From NCBI GenBank assembly GCA_002007465.1, contig LNAC01000854.1:353492-417491 (forward strand): a DNA stretch of 64,000 nt. The letters run 5' to 3'. Shown piece after piece: positions 23,422 to 35,435 of this stretch. A program made the position numbers and the translations under genes. A model generated the notes under the pieces. The model saw nothing but the letters and a program-made list of their open reading frames with translations. It was not told the origin of the DNA and did no database searches. Source of the stretch: Ailurus styani. Lineage: Eukaryota > Chordata > Mammalia > Carnivora > Ailuridae. Each line of letters opens with the position of its first letter. Within the stretch, counting starts at the first letter, position 1.

Positions 23422-23604
23422 TGAGCAGAGACAAATGAGCCATGCACATAAGAACAGTAAAAACCACTCATGAATTCGATGAGAGATGTACAGGCTTTCT
23501 AGTAATTAGAGANTGAGCAGAGACAAATGAGCCATGCACATTAGAACAGTAAAAACCACTCATGAATTCGATGAGAGATGTACAGGCTTTCTAGTAATTA
23601 GAGA
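23422..23604. repeat. Direct repeat around a single N (91/91 bp)
   Basis: 23422-23512 and 23514-23604 match with one substitution (CATAAG/CATTAG), separated by N at 23513. Confidence 0.93.
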
Positions 23605-24180
23605 AACAAATTTTAAAGCATGAGATACCATTTCCTGCCCATCAAATGGGACAAAAATAAAAAGTCTGATATTTTCTAGCACTGTTGGATGTGTGGGCAA
23701 CAGTCTGGGTGGCAGTATAAATTGATTTGGTGCGAATTTGGGAATATAGCTTCAAAAATTGAGGTTTCTGCTCTTTTTATTGCAACAACTCCAATTCTAG
23801 GAACATATCCTGTAGAAATATTCATATATACCTGCAAAATATATACATGTATATTTATTTTAAATTGAAGAATTATTTACAATGGCAAAATGTTGCCAAC
23901 AAGCTAACATTCTTCACTGGTGGGTCTGTTAAGTAAAACATTATAAATCTATATATGAAGTATTATGCAACTATTAAAATAAGTTTTCTCTCCCAGTGTC
24001 CAGGGAAGATTCTCTTAAAATAAGTGAGTAAAAGAAGTCATATTGATGTAGTACTTTCTCATTCATGTAGGGGAAAAACTATTTGTGTGTGTGAGCATGT
24101 GTGTGTACATGCATATTAAGGCACAGGAAAATGTTCAAAATGATAACCATTAGAAGGTTCAAGGAGTTGACTCTCAACAT
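23605..24180 (+). mobile_element. Old L1M 3' end, second copy
   Basis: GCATGAGATACCATTTCCTG, GGGTGGCAGTATAAATTG, CCAATTCTAGGAACATATCC and GAAGTATTATGCAACTATT are decayed L1 3' UTR motifs in order. Confidence 0.7.
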
Positions 24181-24419
24181 GAAAAGTGTACTATGGAAAA
24201 CAATACATTATTAGAAAGTTTTAAAGTAATCAAATGGTAGTGTTGCAATTTTTAAAAAAGAAGAAGAAAAGCAACCCAGGTCCTAACACCTTGTGGAAGG
24301 AAGCCATCCGCATTTCCATGTGGCTCCCAAGCTTATCCTATATGTTGGAAGGAGAAAAAGCATGGCGGCTTTCATGGGGCCTGATGTAAAAGTGGACTGG
24401 GCATTTTTGCTCACATCTG

Positions 24420-25010
24420 TTGGCTAAAACTTGGTCATATGTGATGTAGTTTTGGGAATGTTGGTGTGTTTGGTGGGGTCCAGAGTCAATGGCCAAGAAA
24501 GAATTCTTGAGACGTCTCTGGTGCAAAAATGTGGCCATGTTAAAGCACAGGGACAGTAACCCGTGGGAAGAAAGGGCTGTTGCCTCTGCTGCCGCTGCTC
24601 CAAGATTGTGAGGAACAACGGATTATATACCTGGGCGCTGGGAGAAGTAAAGATGAAGGGAGGTTCCAAAAGGACTTTCATCTGTCAAGGAAGACTCAGG
24701 ATCCTGGAGGAATGTCATAATCTGCCTATCTCAAGTATTTGTCAGTGGGCTGCAGGGTATAAGGACATTTAATTTTATCTACCTTTCCTTCTGCCTTTGG
24801 TTCCCACGTCAGTACAGTCACACAAAAATGCAAGGCAGTCTGGGAGATACGGTCTCTATATGAACCCAGGAGTAAGAGGAAACTGGTTCGGTAAACATCT
24901 ACTGGTCTCTGCCACAAGTACTCAGAGAGTCCGCGTTTCTAGCTCTGTGGCTCTTCAGGAGAACGGCAAAACTCTAGAGAGTACGGAGAGAGGAAATCAA
25001 GACGTGTGAG
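24420..25010 (-). mobile_element. Probable solitary endogenous retroviral LTR
   Basis: AAGAAAGAATTCTTGAGACG, GTTAAAGCACAGGGACAGTA, CCGTGGGAAGAAAGGGCTG and TATATACCTGGGCGCTGGG resemble, from memory, the reverse strand of a carnivore endogenous retrovirus LTR. No gag, pol or env reading frame is present and the boundaries are approximate. Confidence 0.4.
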
Positions 25011-25184
25011 CCTCCTCCACAGATCTGCGAAAGGAGCACCCCCACTGATATATACAATCGATTTTTATCTTCAGTGTTATGTGAAGTACAACTCAAAGCT
25101 TCAAGGCCAACCCCCAAGGCCCCTCCTCAGTCCTGTTCCGCAGGTCACTTCCTGAGAGATCAGCCGGTATCAGACGTGGCCCAT

Positions 25185-25370
25185 CACACTGGGAGGTAGT
25201 GGGTAATCCGGCAGACCCTGGTTCAGACACGCCACACTCAGTTGTATCCTTGTTTTGCTTCCCCATCTAGGCAATGGTGATAAGATACCGCCCACCCTGT
25301 CTGTTCCAAGGGGACGTTGTGAGCTTCAGAAAAGGTAATATACCTGTCAATACTTTTTAAACTGAAAAGA
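25185..25370 (+). repeat. MIRb
   Basis: CAGACCCTGGTTCAGACACG, CCCCATCTAGGCAATGGTGA and TTGTGAGCTTCAGAAAAGG are in MIRb order. Confidence 0.75.
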
Positions 25371-26289
25371 AGTTCCAAACATTGTTCTTAAGCCTATAGC
25401 AGAGAGATTCATCCATTATCTTCTCTCACCTTTATCTTCCCCTTCCCTACTTTCTCTCCGAATTTTTTACCCAACACCCTTGTGAAAGAGATGGAGGACA
25501 GTTCAGGTCTAAGGAAGGTATCAGAGAAGAGCCAAAGGACAGTGTCTGAACCAAAGATATTATTGGGCAAAGGGTTAAATTTGGGGCACCCAAATTAGAC
25601 AGGTTTATGATCCTTTCTACCCAGAGAGTAGGTTGTGATAGGAGACTGGAAAGCTGATACTTTCAGAGGGTAGAGAGAACAGAAAGGCTGAATTTCTAGC
25701 TATCCAAAATGATATCCCTGTGGTGTTTGCACCGAACTGGAAGAGCAGAAGGAAGTCATGACTGAAGTTGGTTACAAGTCGAAGTTCTAAGGGATCGAAT
25801 CTTCTGGAGTGCAGAAGCCCATGTCTGGGCTGTTGAATCCTTCTCCATCAGGTCCAGTAGAACAAATGGTTAGTGTGTGCGCAGTGGGTTTCTTTCTGTG
25901 GGCTCCCGCAACTTCACTGATAGAGTAATGACCCCATGGGTTATTTGCCCTTTTGTGATGCCAACGCTCATTCAGTATAATTTTAGAGCCAGCCTGGGCT
26001 TACAATTAACCTCTCCCTACTGCCTTCAGATACTCAGAATTTCTTTAGCAAGACAATCTTTTGTTTCACAATCATAGATAAACTTCATATGCAGATGCAC
26101 GTGTCCTTGCTGGGTGGTGAATCCCAGGTGCTAGGGGACCTATGTGGTTTAGAGAGTCCTGGATACCTAAAGAGGGCGGGGAAGGAGGGAGGTGGGGACT
26201 CCCATTGCAATTTCACCTACTTTAATCTTTACTTCTGAAAATTTTAGCCACACCATATTTTTCAGCTACCATTTAAGTCTCTGAAAACT
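25371..26289. other. Intergenic, nothing recognised
   Basis: No open frame above 66 codons and no repeat named. Confidence 0.5.
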
Positions 26290-26620
26290 GCCAGGAGACT
26301 CAGAAAATGATCAAGACAAAACAAAACAAATAAACACTAAGTTCCACCAGTAGGGAGGCTGATTAAGTAAAGACTGGTACCTCCCTGCAGTGGAATACCA
26401 TGTAATTTTTAACAAACAAAAAGTACTATGGATGTTCTTCATATCTTATATGGGAAAATCCCCAAGATGCACTGAGTAAAGTCAGAGTGATAGGAAGAGG
26501 GATAAACACCCTATATCTGTATGTGGTTATTTGTGCATAAAGTAATTCTGGAGGACTACTCAAGAAAACAAGCAGGCTAGAAACAAGGATGATGGTAACG
26601 AGCAGGCGCATATCCATGCT
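26290..26620 (+). mobile_element. Old L1M 3' UTR fragment
   Basis: GGCTGATTAAGTAAAGACTG, GCAGTGGAATACCATGTAAT, CCAAGATGCACTGAGTAAAG and the following tail follow the L1 3' UTR order. Confidence 0.65.
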
Positions 26621-26989
26621 AAAGCTTATAAATTTGAGGCAGCTTCTTTAAGAAAAAGAATGTTAACTTAGGACTACAAAATTAGTTGAGAGCCTCAGAA
26701 GGGGCCCTTGGTATGGGCTCTGAAGCTTAACCTTCTCTTGCACATGGTAAATCCAATACTGGGGACAAGTGGAAGAGAACATCAAAGAATACTTTGAAAG
26801 ATGCTAGAAACTTGAGCCTAAATTTTTACCTGTTCAAGAAATGAAATTTTTAAGAAATTTTAAGAAATTTTTAAAAAGTATTTTACCAACATGGCTTCGG
26901 AGAAAGAGAATGGATTAGGTGACCAAGCCCAGTGAAAAACTTGAGTTCATATAATCTGAGTCATAACGAGAAAATTATGAAAACTATTG

Positions 26990-27600
26990 TGGTAACTATC
27001 TGAAATACCCTATCATCTGTCAGGTTGGCAAAGATCAAAAAGTTTTAAAAATGGGTAGTGAGGGCACGGCATGTTGTACATGGCTGTAATTTGATCCGAG
27101 TGACCTCCGTGGGGAATGATTTGCCAATGCTTCCCACGATTACAGATGCACATACCGTTGGACCCAGCAATTCAGCTTCCAGGAATATATCCTGCAGGTG
27201 GACTGGCACGTGTGCAAAGCAACTGATGCCAAGGTTATTCACCGCAGCATTGTTTGTTCTGCCAAACCGATGGGACTATCTCAGTAGCAGACTGGCTAGA
27301 TCAATTATGCTACTACCTCCATTCACCAGAATGTTGCACAGCTGGAAAATAAACCAAGAAGCTCTTTATGTACTGACATGATAGAACAATCTGTATACAT
27401 TTAAGCCAAAAAAAAAAAAAACCCAGGTTTCAAAATATATTTGGGCTATCATGGATGTAATGTGTTTCCTATAAGAGCAGAATGTTTTTTGCAAGCATTT
27501 CACAAACAACCTGCAATGTTGGAGGGACCGGAAGGGAAGTGGATAATGGGGGGACGTGTGTGAAAGGAAAACTTTTTTTTGTGCTTTTACATTTTGGAAC
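26990..27600 (+). mobile_element. Old L1M 3' UTR
   Basis: TTACAGATGCACATACCGTT, GACCCAGCAATTCAGCTTCC, AGGAATATATCCTGCAGG, AAGGTTATTCACCGCAGCAT and GAAGCTCTTTATGTACTGAC are in the L1M 3' UTR order. The 159-codon reverse frame at 27366-27845 partly overlaps it. Confidence 0.8.
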
Positions 27601-29565
27601 ATGTCGACGTGCAACTTTTTTGAAATACGATTTTTGAAAAAGTTAAAAGAGTTTTCAAATTCTGCAAAATCCGCCTTAAACTCTAATGAAGCCTGAAGCC
27701 GGTCAAAGACAGCCTGTTGAAGTCCCAAACCCTCGGGAAGTTCCACTTTGGATGCAGGCCAACCTGGGGCAAGGAAAGGTCTGAGAAGACTGGACATTGT
27801 TTCCTCTCCACTGGAGGGTAGAGCACTCGCATTTAGAAGTCTCATTAGTTCTTCAATGAGCCAATGAACTTATTATCCGAAATGAAACATACTTCTGAGG
27901 ATGGACCCAGTTAAATTTCTAGGAGATGATTCTTCTGTAAGTTCACGGTAGATGTGAATTCTTCTCTGAGCTCCCCATTACAGCGCATTAGCTCTTTAAA
28001 GATGAAGGGCCCTCCTCTTCCTAACTCCTGGAGGAGAGAGGAAAGGCCCTGGGAGCCACGTTTCTTCTTTTATTCTCCTTTCTTCTCATCGGGGATTTAG
28101 AGTTGCTTTGTGGAATTCGAAAAAGACAGGATCCCTTGAGACATGGTTAAAAGCCAGACCCGAGGACACAGCCTAAAAGAAACAAGTCTGAGCCAGGGAG
28201 AACACCGGATCCTAAGTATGTGTCATGATTCTGGAAATAAGGAAGCTGTCACTGAGGCGACCTGCTAGGGCAGCCTTCAAAGGTTGAGAATGTAGATGTC
28301 TCCTGTTACTCACAACCTCTGTATTCCAAGAATGACTTACGGCCAAGAATGAGTTGCAAGATTGATTTTTTTTTAAAAAGAAAACTAGTATTTCCAGAAC
28401 AGAAAGGCTTGTGATTTAAAGCATTTACTTCCACAAGATGGTGCTATAGCGTCTGCCAAAGAGGACACTCAGCATTTCCTTCAGGAGCTAGAAATCCAAG
28501 AGAAACTTCTGAAGGGAACCAGATCTCTGTGTGCTTTGGTGAACCTGTCAGAGAAGCACGTTGGGCAAAAACATTCTGGTGGGGTTGATTTGGGTCCAAA
28601 GGGTGAATGAAGGTTGTTCAGGTAGGAATGCCTTCCACCACCTCCACACAGGCCGGAGCGGGTGTCTCCAGGCTTCGAGCTCACCTTCGGCCCCTCCTTT
28701 TCCAAAGTCCTCCTCTTCCCACTGTTAGGCATGTGTATGGGTGTCAGGAAGGGAACCTGGCTATTGAGGAGTGGCATACACATCCCCAGTGACGGAAACG
28801 TACCTCCCACACTCACCCACGCTGTGCACCCAGGGGCGGCTGGAAACTCAGCTCTTCAAGACTTTCCCTACCACTCTGGCCCAGTTTAATCATACTTTCC
28901 TTTGAATTTCCCTGGCATTTGGAATATTATTTTACCATTTCCATGTAAATTCCCCAAGTTCTTTTGCGACAGAGTCCATGTCATAATCGCCTTTGCATAT
29001 TTCCTATATAACAACAAGCATTCTACCTGAATTTATGCATCGTAATGAGACGGTGAACACAGACAATCTGAAGTAAGTGTTCAGTAGCCGTGGTTGGTAG
29101 CCTGAGTAATTGGGAGGAGGCTAGCCCCACTGGCCACCGCCTAGGAGCTCCGAGTGTGATCTCATAAGTCCCAACCTCTCCAATGCTGTTTGATCATCTC
29201 TAAAGGGATAAGATTAAACGGTCCTCCTAACTCTGTTTTTCTTTTCAATGTTTTGCCTCTATGACTTTAATGTCTTCAGTGTCCCTGCCTTGAGGGAGCC
29301 ATGGAGGCAAAAATATTTGTATCATAAGAAAAGTAGAATGTTTCTGCTCACACGAATGGCATTTCTCTATTTGTGTTTATTCTCCTCTTCACTTTTATGT
29401 CTTCCATTCTGTGCCTCTGTGCCTCACAATCAAAACCACGACACAGTGATACATGGCTCTCTTGTTCATTCCCACAGCCTCTCTACTCCCTCGGGGAGGA
29501 AAGGGCAGGTAAATGGGAGCCCAGAGGCAGAGTGACATCAGGATACCTTGGGCCCACTCTTATAA
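27601..29565. other. Intergenic, nothing recognised
   Basis: Frames of up to 159 codons on the minus strand (27366-27845) and 111 codons (28481-28816) have no recognisable domain, and the first runs into L1M sequence. Confidence 0.5.
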
Positions 29566-29580
29566 AGAAATACATGTCTA

Positions 29581-29775
29581 GGGACGCCTGGGTGGCTCAG
29601 TCCGTTGAGTGTCTGCCTTCGGCTCAGGTCATGATCCCAGGGTTCTGGGATCAAGTCCCCCATCAGGCTCCCTGCTCAGTGGGGAGTCTGCTTCTCCCTC
29701 TCCCCCTCCCCCCTGCTCATGATCTCTCTCTCACACTCTCTTTCTCTCAAATAAATAAAATCTTTTAAAAAAAAT
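29581..29775 (+). mobile_element. Can-SINE with perfect 15-bp target-site duplication
   Basis: Full plus-strand element flanked by AGAAATACATGTCTA at 29566-29580 and 29776-29790. Confidence 0.95.
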
Positions 29776-29790
29776 AGAAATACATGTCTA

Positions 29791-30714
29791 TATAGTTTAC
29801 AAATAAATAAAACACTTGTATATTAGGGATGCTTTTTGAATTAAAAAAAAATAAAAGGTAGGATAAAAGAGGCTTCAAAATCACTGCTATAGATCAGAGG
29901 GTCTCCATTATCATTAGGCATCCAAATCAGCAAGGGGCTATTTTTTGAATAGTTCTGCTTGAGCCCACACCTCCAGAATTGAAACTCCATATATTTTGAG
30001 CAAGGACAAATCCATAAAGCTCCCCAGGTGATTGTGATGGAAGCTGCTGGTAAAGAACCACATCTCAGGTCGCAGTTCCCAAGTCTGGCTTCTCGTCTTC
30101 GTTACACTTAAAAACAAACAATAGCAAACTAATGATCTTTCCTGGAGATTGTGCTGATTTGCCAGGTTTGAGAACCATGGCGATAAAGCCAGACTCCTCT
30201 AAATGGATGTCTTTGGTTTTAGTCTCTTTGCAAAAAGAGATCCTTCCCATCCCCATCTTTATCTTCTAAGAATCTTGGGTGGAAAACTTTGAAACATCCT
30301 GAAACGAAATACACACCAAAAAACCAAGACAATTAGAATGAAGGCACTTCCGGGGATTGCTTACTGCCCGCAGGATAGGACCCTGCTCTCTCTCCCCGGT
30401 GGCCGGCACTCTACCCCAGCTGTGGCCGTTCCGTGGGAACACCTGGCCATTCTCAGACGGGGTTTACCAGACATCTTAGAGATTCAACTGAATAAGATGC
30501 AGAGTCATATATATTTTCCTCTGATACCTGCACCCAAGTAAAGAATACACCTCCAGGAGAAATTTCAAAAACTAGGACCCCCCCTGCCCAGAAACCAGGG
30601 GAGAGTATGAAGTCGGGCGACTGGATGATGAAGGGGCTTGTAAGCCAAGCATGCTACTGAGTCTAGACTTTATAATTTCAGAGATGGGGCTCCTCTAAAG
30701 GACTGCATTCAGTT
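29791..30714. other. Intergenic, nothing recognised apart from possible old L2 traces
   Basis: No frame longer than 67 codons. 30600-30700 is faintly L2-like in reverse. Confidence 0.4.
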
Positions 30715-30860
30715 TTATTGGGGTATGATGGACAAATGAACATTGTATATATTGAAGGTGTACAATTCGATGTTACCATAGGAGTACCCATTTTGAAATG
30801 ATTATCAAAATCAAGCTATGAAACATATCCACCACCCCACATGGTTAACATTCTCTTGTT
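30715..30860 (+). mobile_element. Old LINE-like fragment
   Basis: TTTTATTGGGGTATGATGGA, AAGGTGTACAATTCGATG and GAAACATATCCACCACCCC resemble a widespread mammalian L1-associated sequence. The subfamily is uncertain. Confidence 0.5.
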
Positions 30861-30889
30861 CTTCTCTGCCATTCCTTCCCCAGACCTCT

Positions 30890-31240
30890 TGTTAAGCCTA
30901 CACTATTTGCCCTTCCCTGCACAGAATGTTCTCAGGCTTCTATTTTTACATATCCCATTTCCGCTGTCGGTATGCCTTTCCTCTATTCCCTTCTCCACCA
31001 GGTACAGAGTACTTTTTTAAGACAAGTCAATTCAAACAGCACCTTATCCATTAAGATTTCTCTTATTCCCCAAGCACTGCTCTCTCCTTTACCCCTCTGT
31101 GTATATCTCAACACCTATCACTTTCTGCTATCATTATTTGCTACTTGTTTCTCTCCTTGATTAGACTCAGAGCTCCTTGGAGCACAGACTTGTTCTTTGT
31201 ATATCTTGTTTCCAAAAAGTGCATATTGAGTAAGTGAATT
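30890..31240 (+). repeat. L2
   Basis: CCTTATCCATTAAGATTTC, GACTCAGAGCTCCTTGGAGC and ACAGACTTGTTCTTTGTATA follow the last 350 bp of L2. Confidence 0.75.
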
Positions 31241-31924
31241 TTTAAAAATGAATCAGGTAATCCATAGCTATACATTGAACACCACTAAATTGGGGCTTGT
31301 GCCAATAGGCAAAGGAGGAGAAAAGAAATAAAGCGAGACCAAGGATAGGAAAGAAAAATATGCTCATCAGAATGGAACAGGATAGCTAAGAACCACAGCA
31401 GCCAAGTCAGGGGGCATCTAAAGAAGAAGGATGGAGAGACTATGGTCTCTGAAGCCAACTTAAGGAAAGAATTGAGTTCAAAGTCACTTCAAAAAGGTTC
31501 AAAGGTGGGTCATGGGATCAGGCAAAAACCAGAGTCGGAAAAGCCAGAGCAGTATTCAAAGAACTAGCATTGGATCACCTGAGAGTCCAAGTTAACCAAG
31601 TGAGAAACCAAGTAGCCAGTAACATGGGAGGGTGTCTGCTCAGAAGAGCGAGAGCCGCAGGCAGAACTCAGTGAGTTCCTACTTTTAAAAGGTCATTGTG
31701 ATTCCTTTAGCCCTGATACCCAGAACTACACGGGACAATTCTCTGTCCTTCCCTCTCCATGGCTGGATCTCAAAGACACTGTCTCCAATTCCAGAACCTA
31801 TACTTTCTCTTCCCCCAGCTAATACAGATCTCATTTAAAAATAACTTTACGGTGGTGCTACTTACTTTTCCCAACCCTTATCTCCTTCTTATTGTAAGTT
31901 TATTCATTCAATGTGCATAACTAT
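31241..31924. other. Intergenic, nothing recognised
   Basis: Purine-rich, no open frame of note. Confidence 0.5.
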
Positions 31925-32195
31925 CAGGCACTGTTAGGAAAGGAAACTAACCTGTGTGGATCACCTTCTACACTTGTCCTAAGGTGACCTCTGTATGATA
32001 CCTTACTGAAGCACCACAAGTCAGTGAGGCAGGTTTTGTTAAATAGAATTATCTGCATTTAAGACATGAGGGAGAAGGAGCACAGGAAGGTTAAGATGCC
32101 ACATTTTTGCATTAAGTGAGTGATGAAGGCAGGATTTAAATCCACTCCTGCCCACATCTAAATCCAATCCTCTTTCCATTGTATCATTCTCTCTC
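31925..32195 (+). repeat. MIR
   Basis: CAGTGAGGCAGGTTTTGTTA, GAGCACAGGAAGGTTAAGAT and GGCAGGATTTAAATCCACTC are MIR landmarks. Confidence 0.75.
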
Positions 32196-33599
32196 CTCTG
32201 GGACATTACGGAAGAAACAGAAGCCCAAGTGAAATGTCCGAATCTTAGGGTAGGATGAAAGGCCTAATCAGGGCACCATGAGTGAGCATCAGGAAATAGA
32301 AAAAAAGAATAAAATGAGAACTGTGCTTTGCAGTGAGGGGACGAGGAACCTAGAGCATGGATCGGTCCCCAGATGTGTCCACCCTGCAGACAGAGATGCT
32401 CCCTGGGGAGCAGCCAGCCCCCTAAGGGATACATTTAACTTTCCTACATCTCACCAGTAGCTGAAAAGTCAGGTCCAGCCTTACATGCCTAACTCTCTAG
32501 ACGATAGCCCAGAGGTCACGGAATCAAGGGTGGTGACTTAAAAAAAATGCCGATAGGTCAGAGCTGGCAGAACAAGAGGAGTCTGTTCTGTGAGACCTGA
32601 CATTCAGCAGAAACTAAGTCACAGGCAGCTGTCACTGGCGGAACCAAGGCGAGACGGAGGGGAGCAGAAGAGGAGCCAGGTGGGTTTCCGAGGCAGCTCC
32701 AGCCCCTCGGACCGTATCGCGCACCTCCGATAGGCAGTGCCAAAGAGCGGGGATCCGCAAGTTCTGCCCAAGGATTAGGAGTTTACCAACTTTGCTCTCC
32801 GCTAGAAATCAAGGGCCCCCTTGTGCCCTGGACTGAGTTTTCTGTCCTAACCTAGAAAGAGAGAGTTTTAGCTTAAACTCGTTGATTTACCACACTCCCC
32901 ATTCTTAACGTCTCACTGAGCTTGGGACACTTGCAAGGCCTGCCTGTGCAGAGCTGAACTCCTAATTCTGCTTTCCTCACTGCTTCCCACACCTTAACTC
33001 AGTGTAGAGTCGGGAGGATGCTGAACTGTTTAGCGCTTAAGCCTTCAGAGTAATAATGACCAAAGCAGCACTTTCTTTGAACACAGAGATGCTTCAAGAC
33101 TTTATTGGAGAAGACACCATTCTACCTTAATGATAATGTAAAGTCTTGAAAAGGCGCAGTAATCTGGAAATGGTGTAACCCAGTAAATATTAGGGGTTAT
33201 AGACCATGGCATTCCCAAGACCAAGACAGCGGGAGTGCCTGTTAAGACTCTCCTTGGACATCCCTGGAGGAATGGATGGGGCAGGGGCGTGATCTGACTG
33301 GAATGAACAGATCAAGAATCTCTGTCCCCCTAAGTGAGGGACTCTTACCGTGTCGGTGTGGCTGTGCCACAGAACATCGTGGGCTTTCTTGGAAGTCTAT
33401 GGAGAGGCATAAAGACAGACCCCCTCAAGCACGGCACCAGAGATCAACAGAACATGAGGTTTCCCTGGAAGAATCGGGGGAGAAAAAGAAAAAAAGAATG
33501 CAGCATGAGAAAACACTCGGGCCTGAGACTCAGATACCTGAACACGTAGACGCGTCCTGGGAAGAATACAGAGCAGCACAGACCCGGAGACAGACGGCC
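32196..33599. other. Sequence leading into the CpG island
   Basis: 32560-32760 is moderately GC-rich. Frames at 33276-33611 (111 codons) and the reverse 119-codon frame have no recognisable motif and run into the island. Confidence 0.5.
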
Positions 33600-34262
33600 A
33601 AGCCAACGTGAACTTGGAAAACCCAGACGCAGACGGTACACAGAGGAAGACGGGGCCCCGCGGCTTCGGAGCTGCCCGGCCCCGGGCCCGGGAGGTGGAG
33701 ACAGGTGGGCAGCGAGGACACACGCGCACCTGGAGGCCCGAAGGGAAAGCGCGCAAACACAGGACCTCGCGCGTTCAGCGGCACCGAGCCGCCGAAGGAG
33801 CCGCGGCCGCGGCGGGCGGAAGCGGAGCGGGGTCCACGGGCAGGCGCGGCCGCCGGNNNNNNNNNNNNNNNNNNNNNNNNNNNNNNNNNNNNNNNNNNNN
33901 NNNNNNNNNNNNNNNNNNNNNNNNNNNNNNNNNNNNNNNNNNNNNNNNNNNNNNNNNNNNNNNNNNNNNNNNNNNNNNNNNNNNNNNNNNNNNNNNNNNN
34001 NNNNNNNNNNNNNNNNNNNNNNNNNNNNNNNNNNNNNNNNNNNNNNNNNNNNNNNNNNNNNNNNNNNNNNNNNNNNNNNNNNNNNNNNNNNNNNNNNNNN
34101 NNNNNNNNNNNNNNNNNNNNNNNNNNNNNNNNNNNNNNNNNNNNNNNNNNNNNNNNNNNNNNNNNNNNNNNNNNNNNNNNNNNNNNNNNNNNNNNNNNNN
34201 NNNNNNNNNNNNNNNNNNGCGCCCGAGGGCCCCGGTGTGAAGAGGAGGGCAGCCGGAGGAAA
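33600..34262. promoter_or_regulatory. CpG-rich island with internal gap; likely ARHGEF5 promoter and exon 1
   Basis: The flanks of the gap are strongly CpG-rich (CCCCGCGGCTTCGG, GCGCGTTCAGCGGCACCGAGCC, GCCGCGGCCGCGG), unlike the AT-rich neighbourhood. The island lies 6.5 kb upstream of the first coding exon with no other gene between, so it is the best candidate for the promoter and untranslated first exon of ARHGEF5. No TSS, TATA box or splice donor can be assigned because the core is missing. Confidence 0.6.
33857..34218. other. Assembly gap, 362 N
   Basis: This is an uninterrupted run of N in the most GC-rich part of the window, a typical coverage dropout. It truncates the CpG island. Confidence 0.99.
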
Positions 34263-35307
34263 TGCTCTTGCCTGAAAAACTTGCTTCCGGCCTGGTCCCC
34301 GCCTTGGACATGGGCACCCTGCCCCCAGATGTCCCCGGGCCAGTCATCAGGGCTCTCCCTTCCCAGGCTCGGGCCCTGGGAAACCGAACCCCCAGAGTAA
34401 GAGATAACTGAGATTCCCTTTGCGGCCGTCTTCCCTCGCTAGACGTGTTTTATTGTCTCCCTCTTCTGACCCAGGCCTGGGCCTTCCTTCATGCGCCTTC
34501 CTATGGACTCGCGTACTGTGTATGTCCAAGTGCACGCCTCTCCCTGTTCGCCAAGGTGCCTGAACCCGTCAAAGTGACTCCTGCCCTGCCCCCACCCTAT
34601 TTCCCCATATAGCCAAGAACTTCCAAAGCTTCATGTTAATGGTGACTTTGCATTCTGACGTTGGCGAGGTGGGAAGGGAGCTCTTTGAGCTGGGAGTTGG
34701 GGGCGGGGGTGCTAGAGGGGGGCTGGGTCGAGCATCATTTGTGGTTGCCTTCCCGCAGCACGGACTGTCCCAGGAGGGCTAATCCTGATGTCAGTGGACT
34801 TCCAGATGTCAGGCCCTCTCCCCTTCCTGGATCTCGGATTCCCAAGGCAGATTTGTTCTCCTGTCTACCTAGAAGTGAACTCTGGCCAGGAGTCTTGTCA
34901 GATTGAGGGGGAAGGGTGTGTCAGACAGACCAGGGAGAGAACTTTCTTTTCCACTTTCTTGCCTCCTTTGCTCCCCGACTTGCATTCCCGGGTCTTGCAT
35001 CCTTGGTCTACTCCAGAAACCCCAGCTCCTTGCTAGACAGCTCCGGATGTGGCCTCTTTCTTAGGCTTTCTGTTTTATCTACACCTGAGTATGAAGAAGC
35101 TCCTGGCCTAGGCCCTAGCAAAGTGGGGATCATTTGTTAACCAGTCTGGGTTAACAGAAACAGAAGCCATGTCTGTTGAGGGGGTTCTTGGGGACCGGGG
35201 AGGAGGAAGGATGGGGGTATCAATTCTGAGACTGTTTGTCAAGAGGATTGTATGTTTGTATCCTAGTGGGCAAGAGAGAGGAGTCAGGAGGCAAGCAGGG
35301 GAATCCC
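34263..35307. other. Downstream shoulder of the CpG island, no coding exon recognised
   Basis: Likely first-intron or first-exon sequence of ARHGEF5 if the island is its promoter. Frames up to 82 codons without motifs. Confidence 0.45.
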
Positions 35308-35366
35308 TTATCAAAAACTAATGATGTACTCTACGTTGGCTAGTTGAATTTAAGTTAAAAAAAAAG
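35308..35366 (+). mobile_element. Very short 5'-truncated L1 3' end
   Basis: TATCAAAAACTAATGATGTA, then GTTGGCTAGTTGAATTTAAG and poly(A) match the last 50-odd bases of the carnivore L1 3' UTR, also seen near 5020. Confidence 0.7.
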
Positions 35367-35435
35367 AATACAGTAATTCTGAATACAGTCAGGAGTCATC
35401 CTCCGTTAGGGGTCCCCGTGTATATGGGTTCCCAT

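Larger units (their letters stand above)
17590..24200. repeat. Second copy of the diverged tandem segmental duplication
   Basis: This is the partner of 185-4900. It contains extra material: the RPS16 pseudogene, the polypurine tract, two Can-SINEs and two duplicated contig ends. It begins about 0.6 kb after the olfactory receptor stop codon. Confidence 0.8.

Noticed and set aside
24420..25010. Retroviral coding remnants
   Set aside because: Only LTR-like sequence is visible. No gag, pro, pol or env frame could be seen nearby.
27366..27845. 159-codon reverse frame
   Set aside because: It overlaps an old L1M 3' UTR in antisense, contains repeat-derived stretches and shows no recognised domain.
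33608..34400. Three long frames crossing the assembly gap
   Set aside because: Their length comes from the run of N being read as unknown residues. There is no support for coding.
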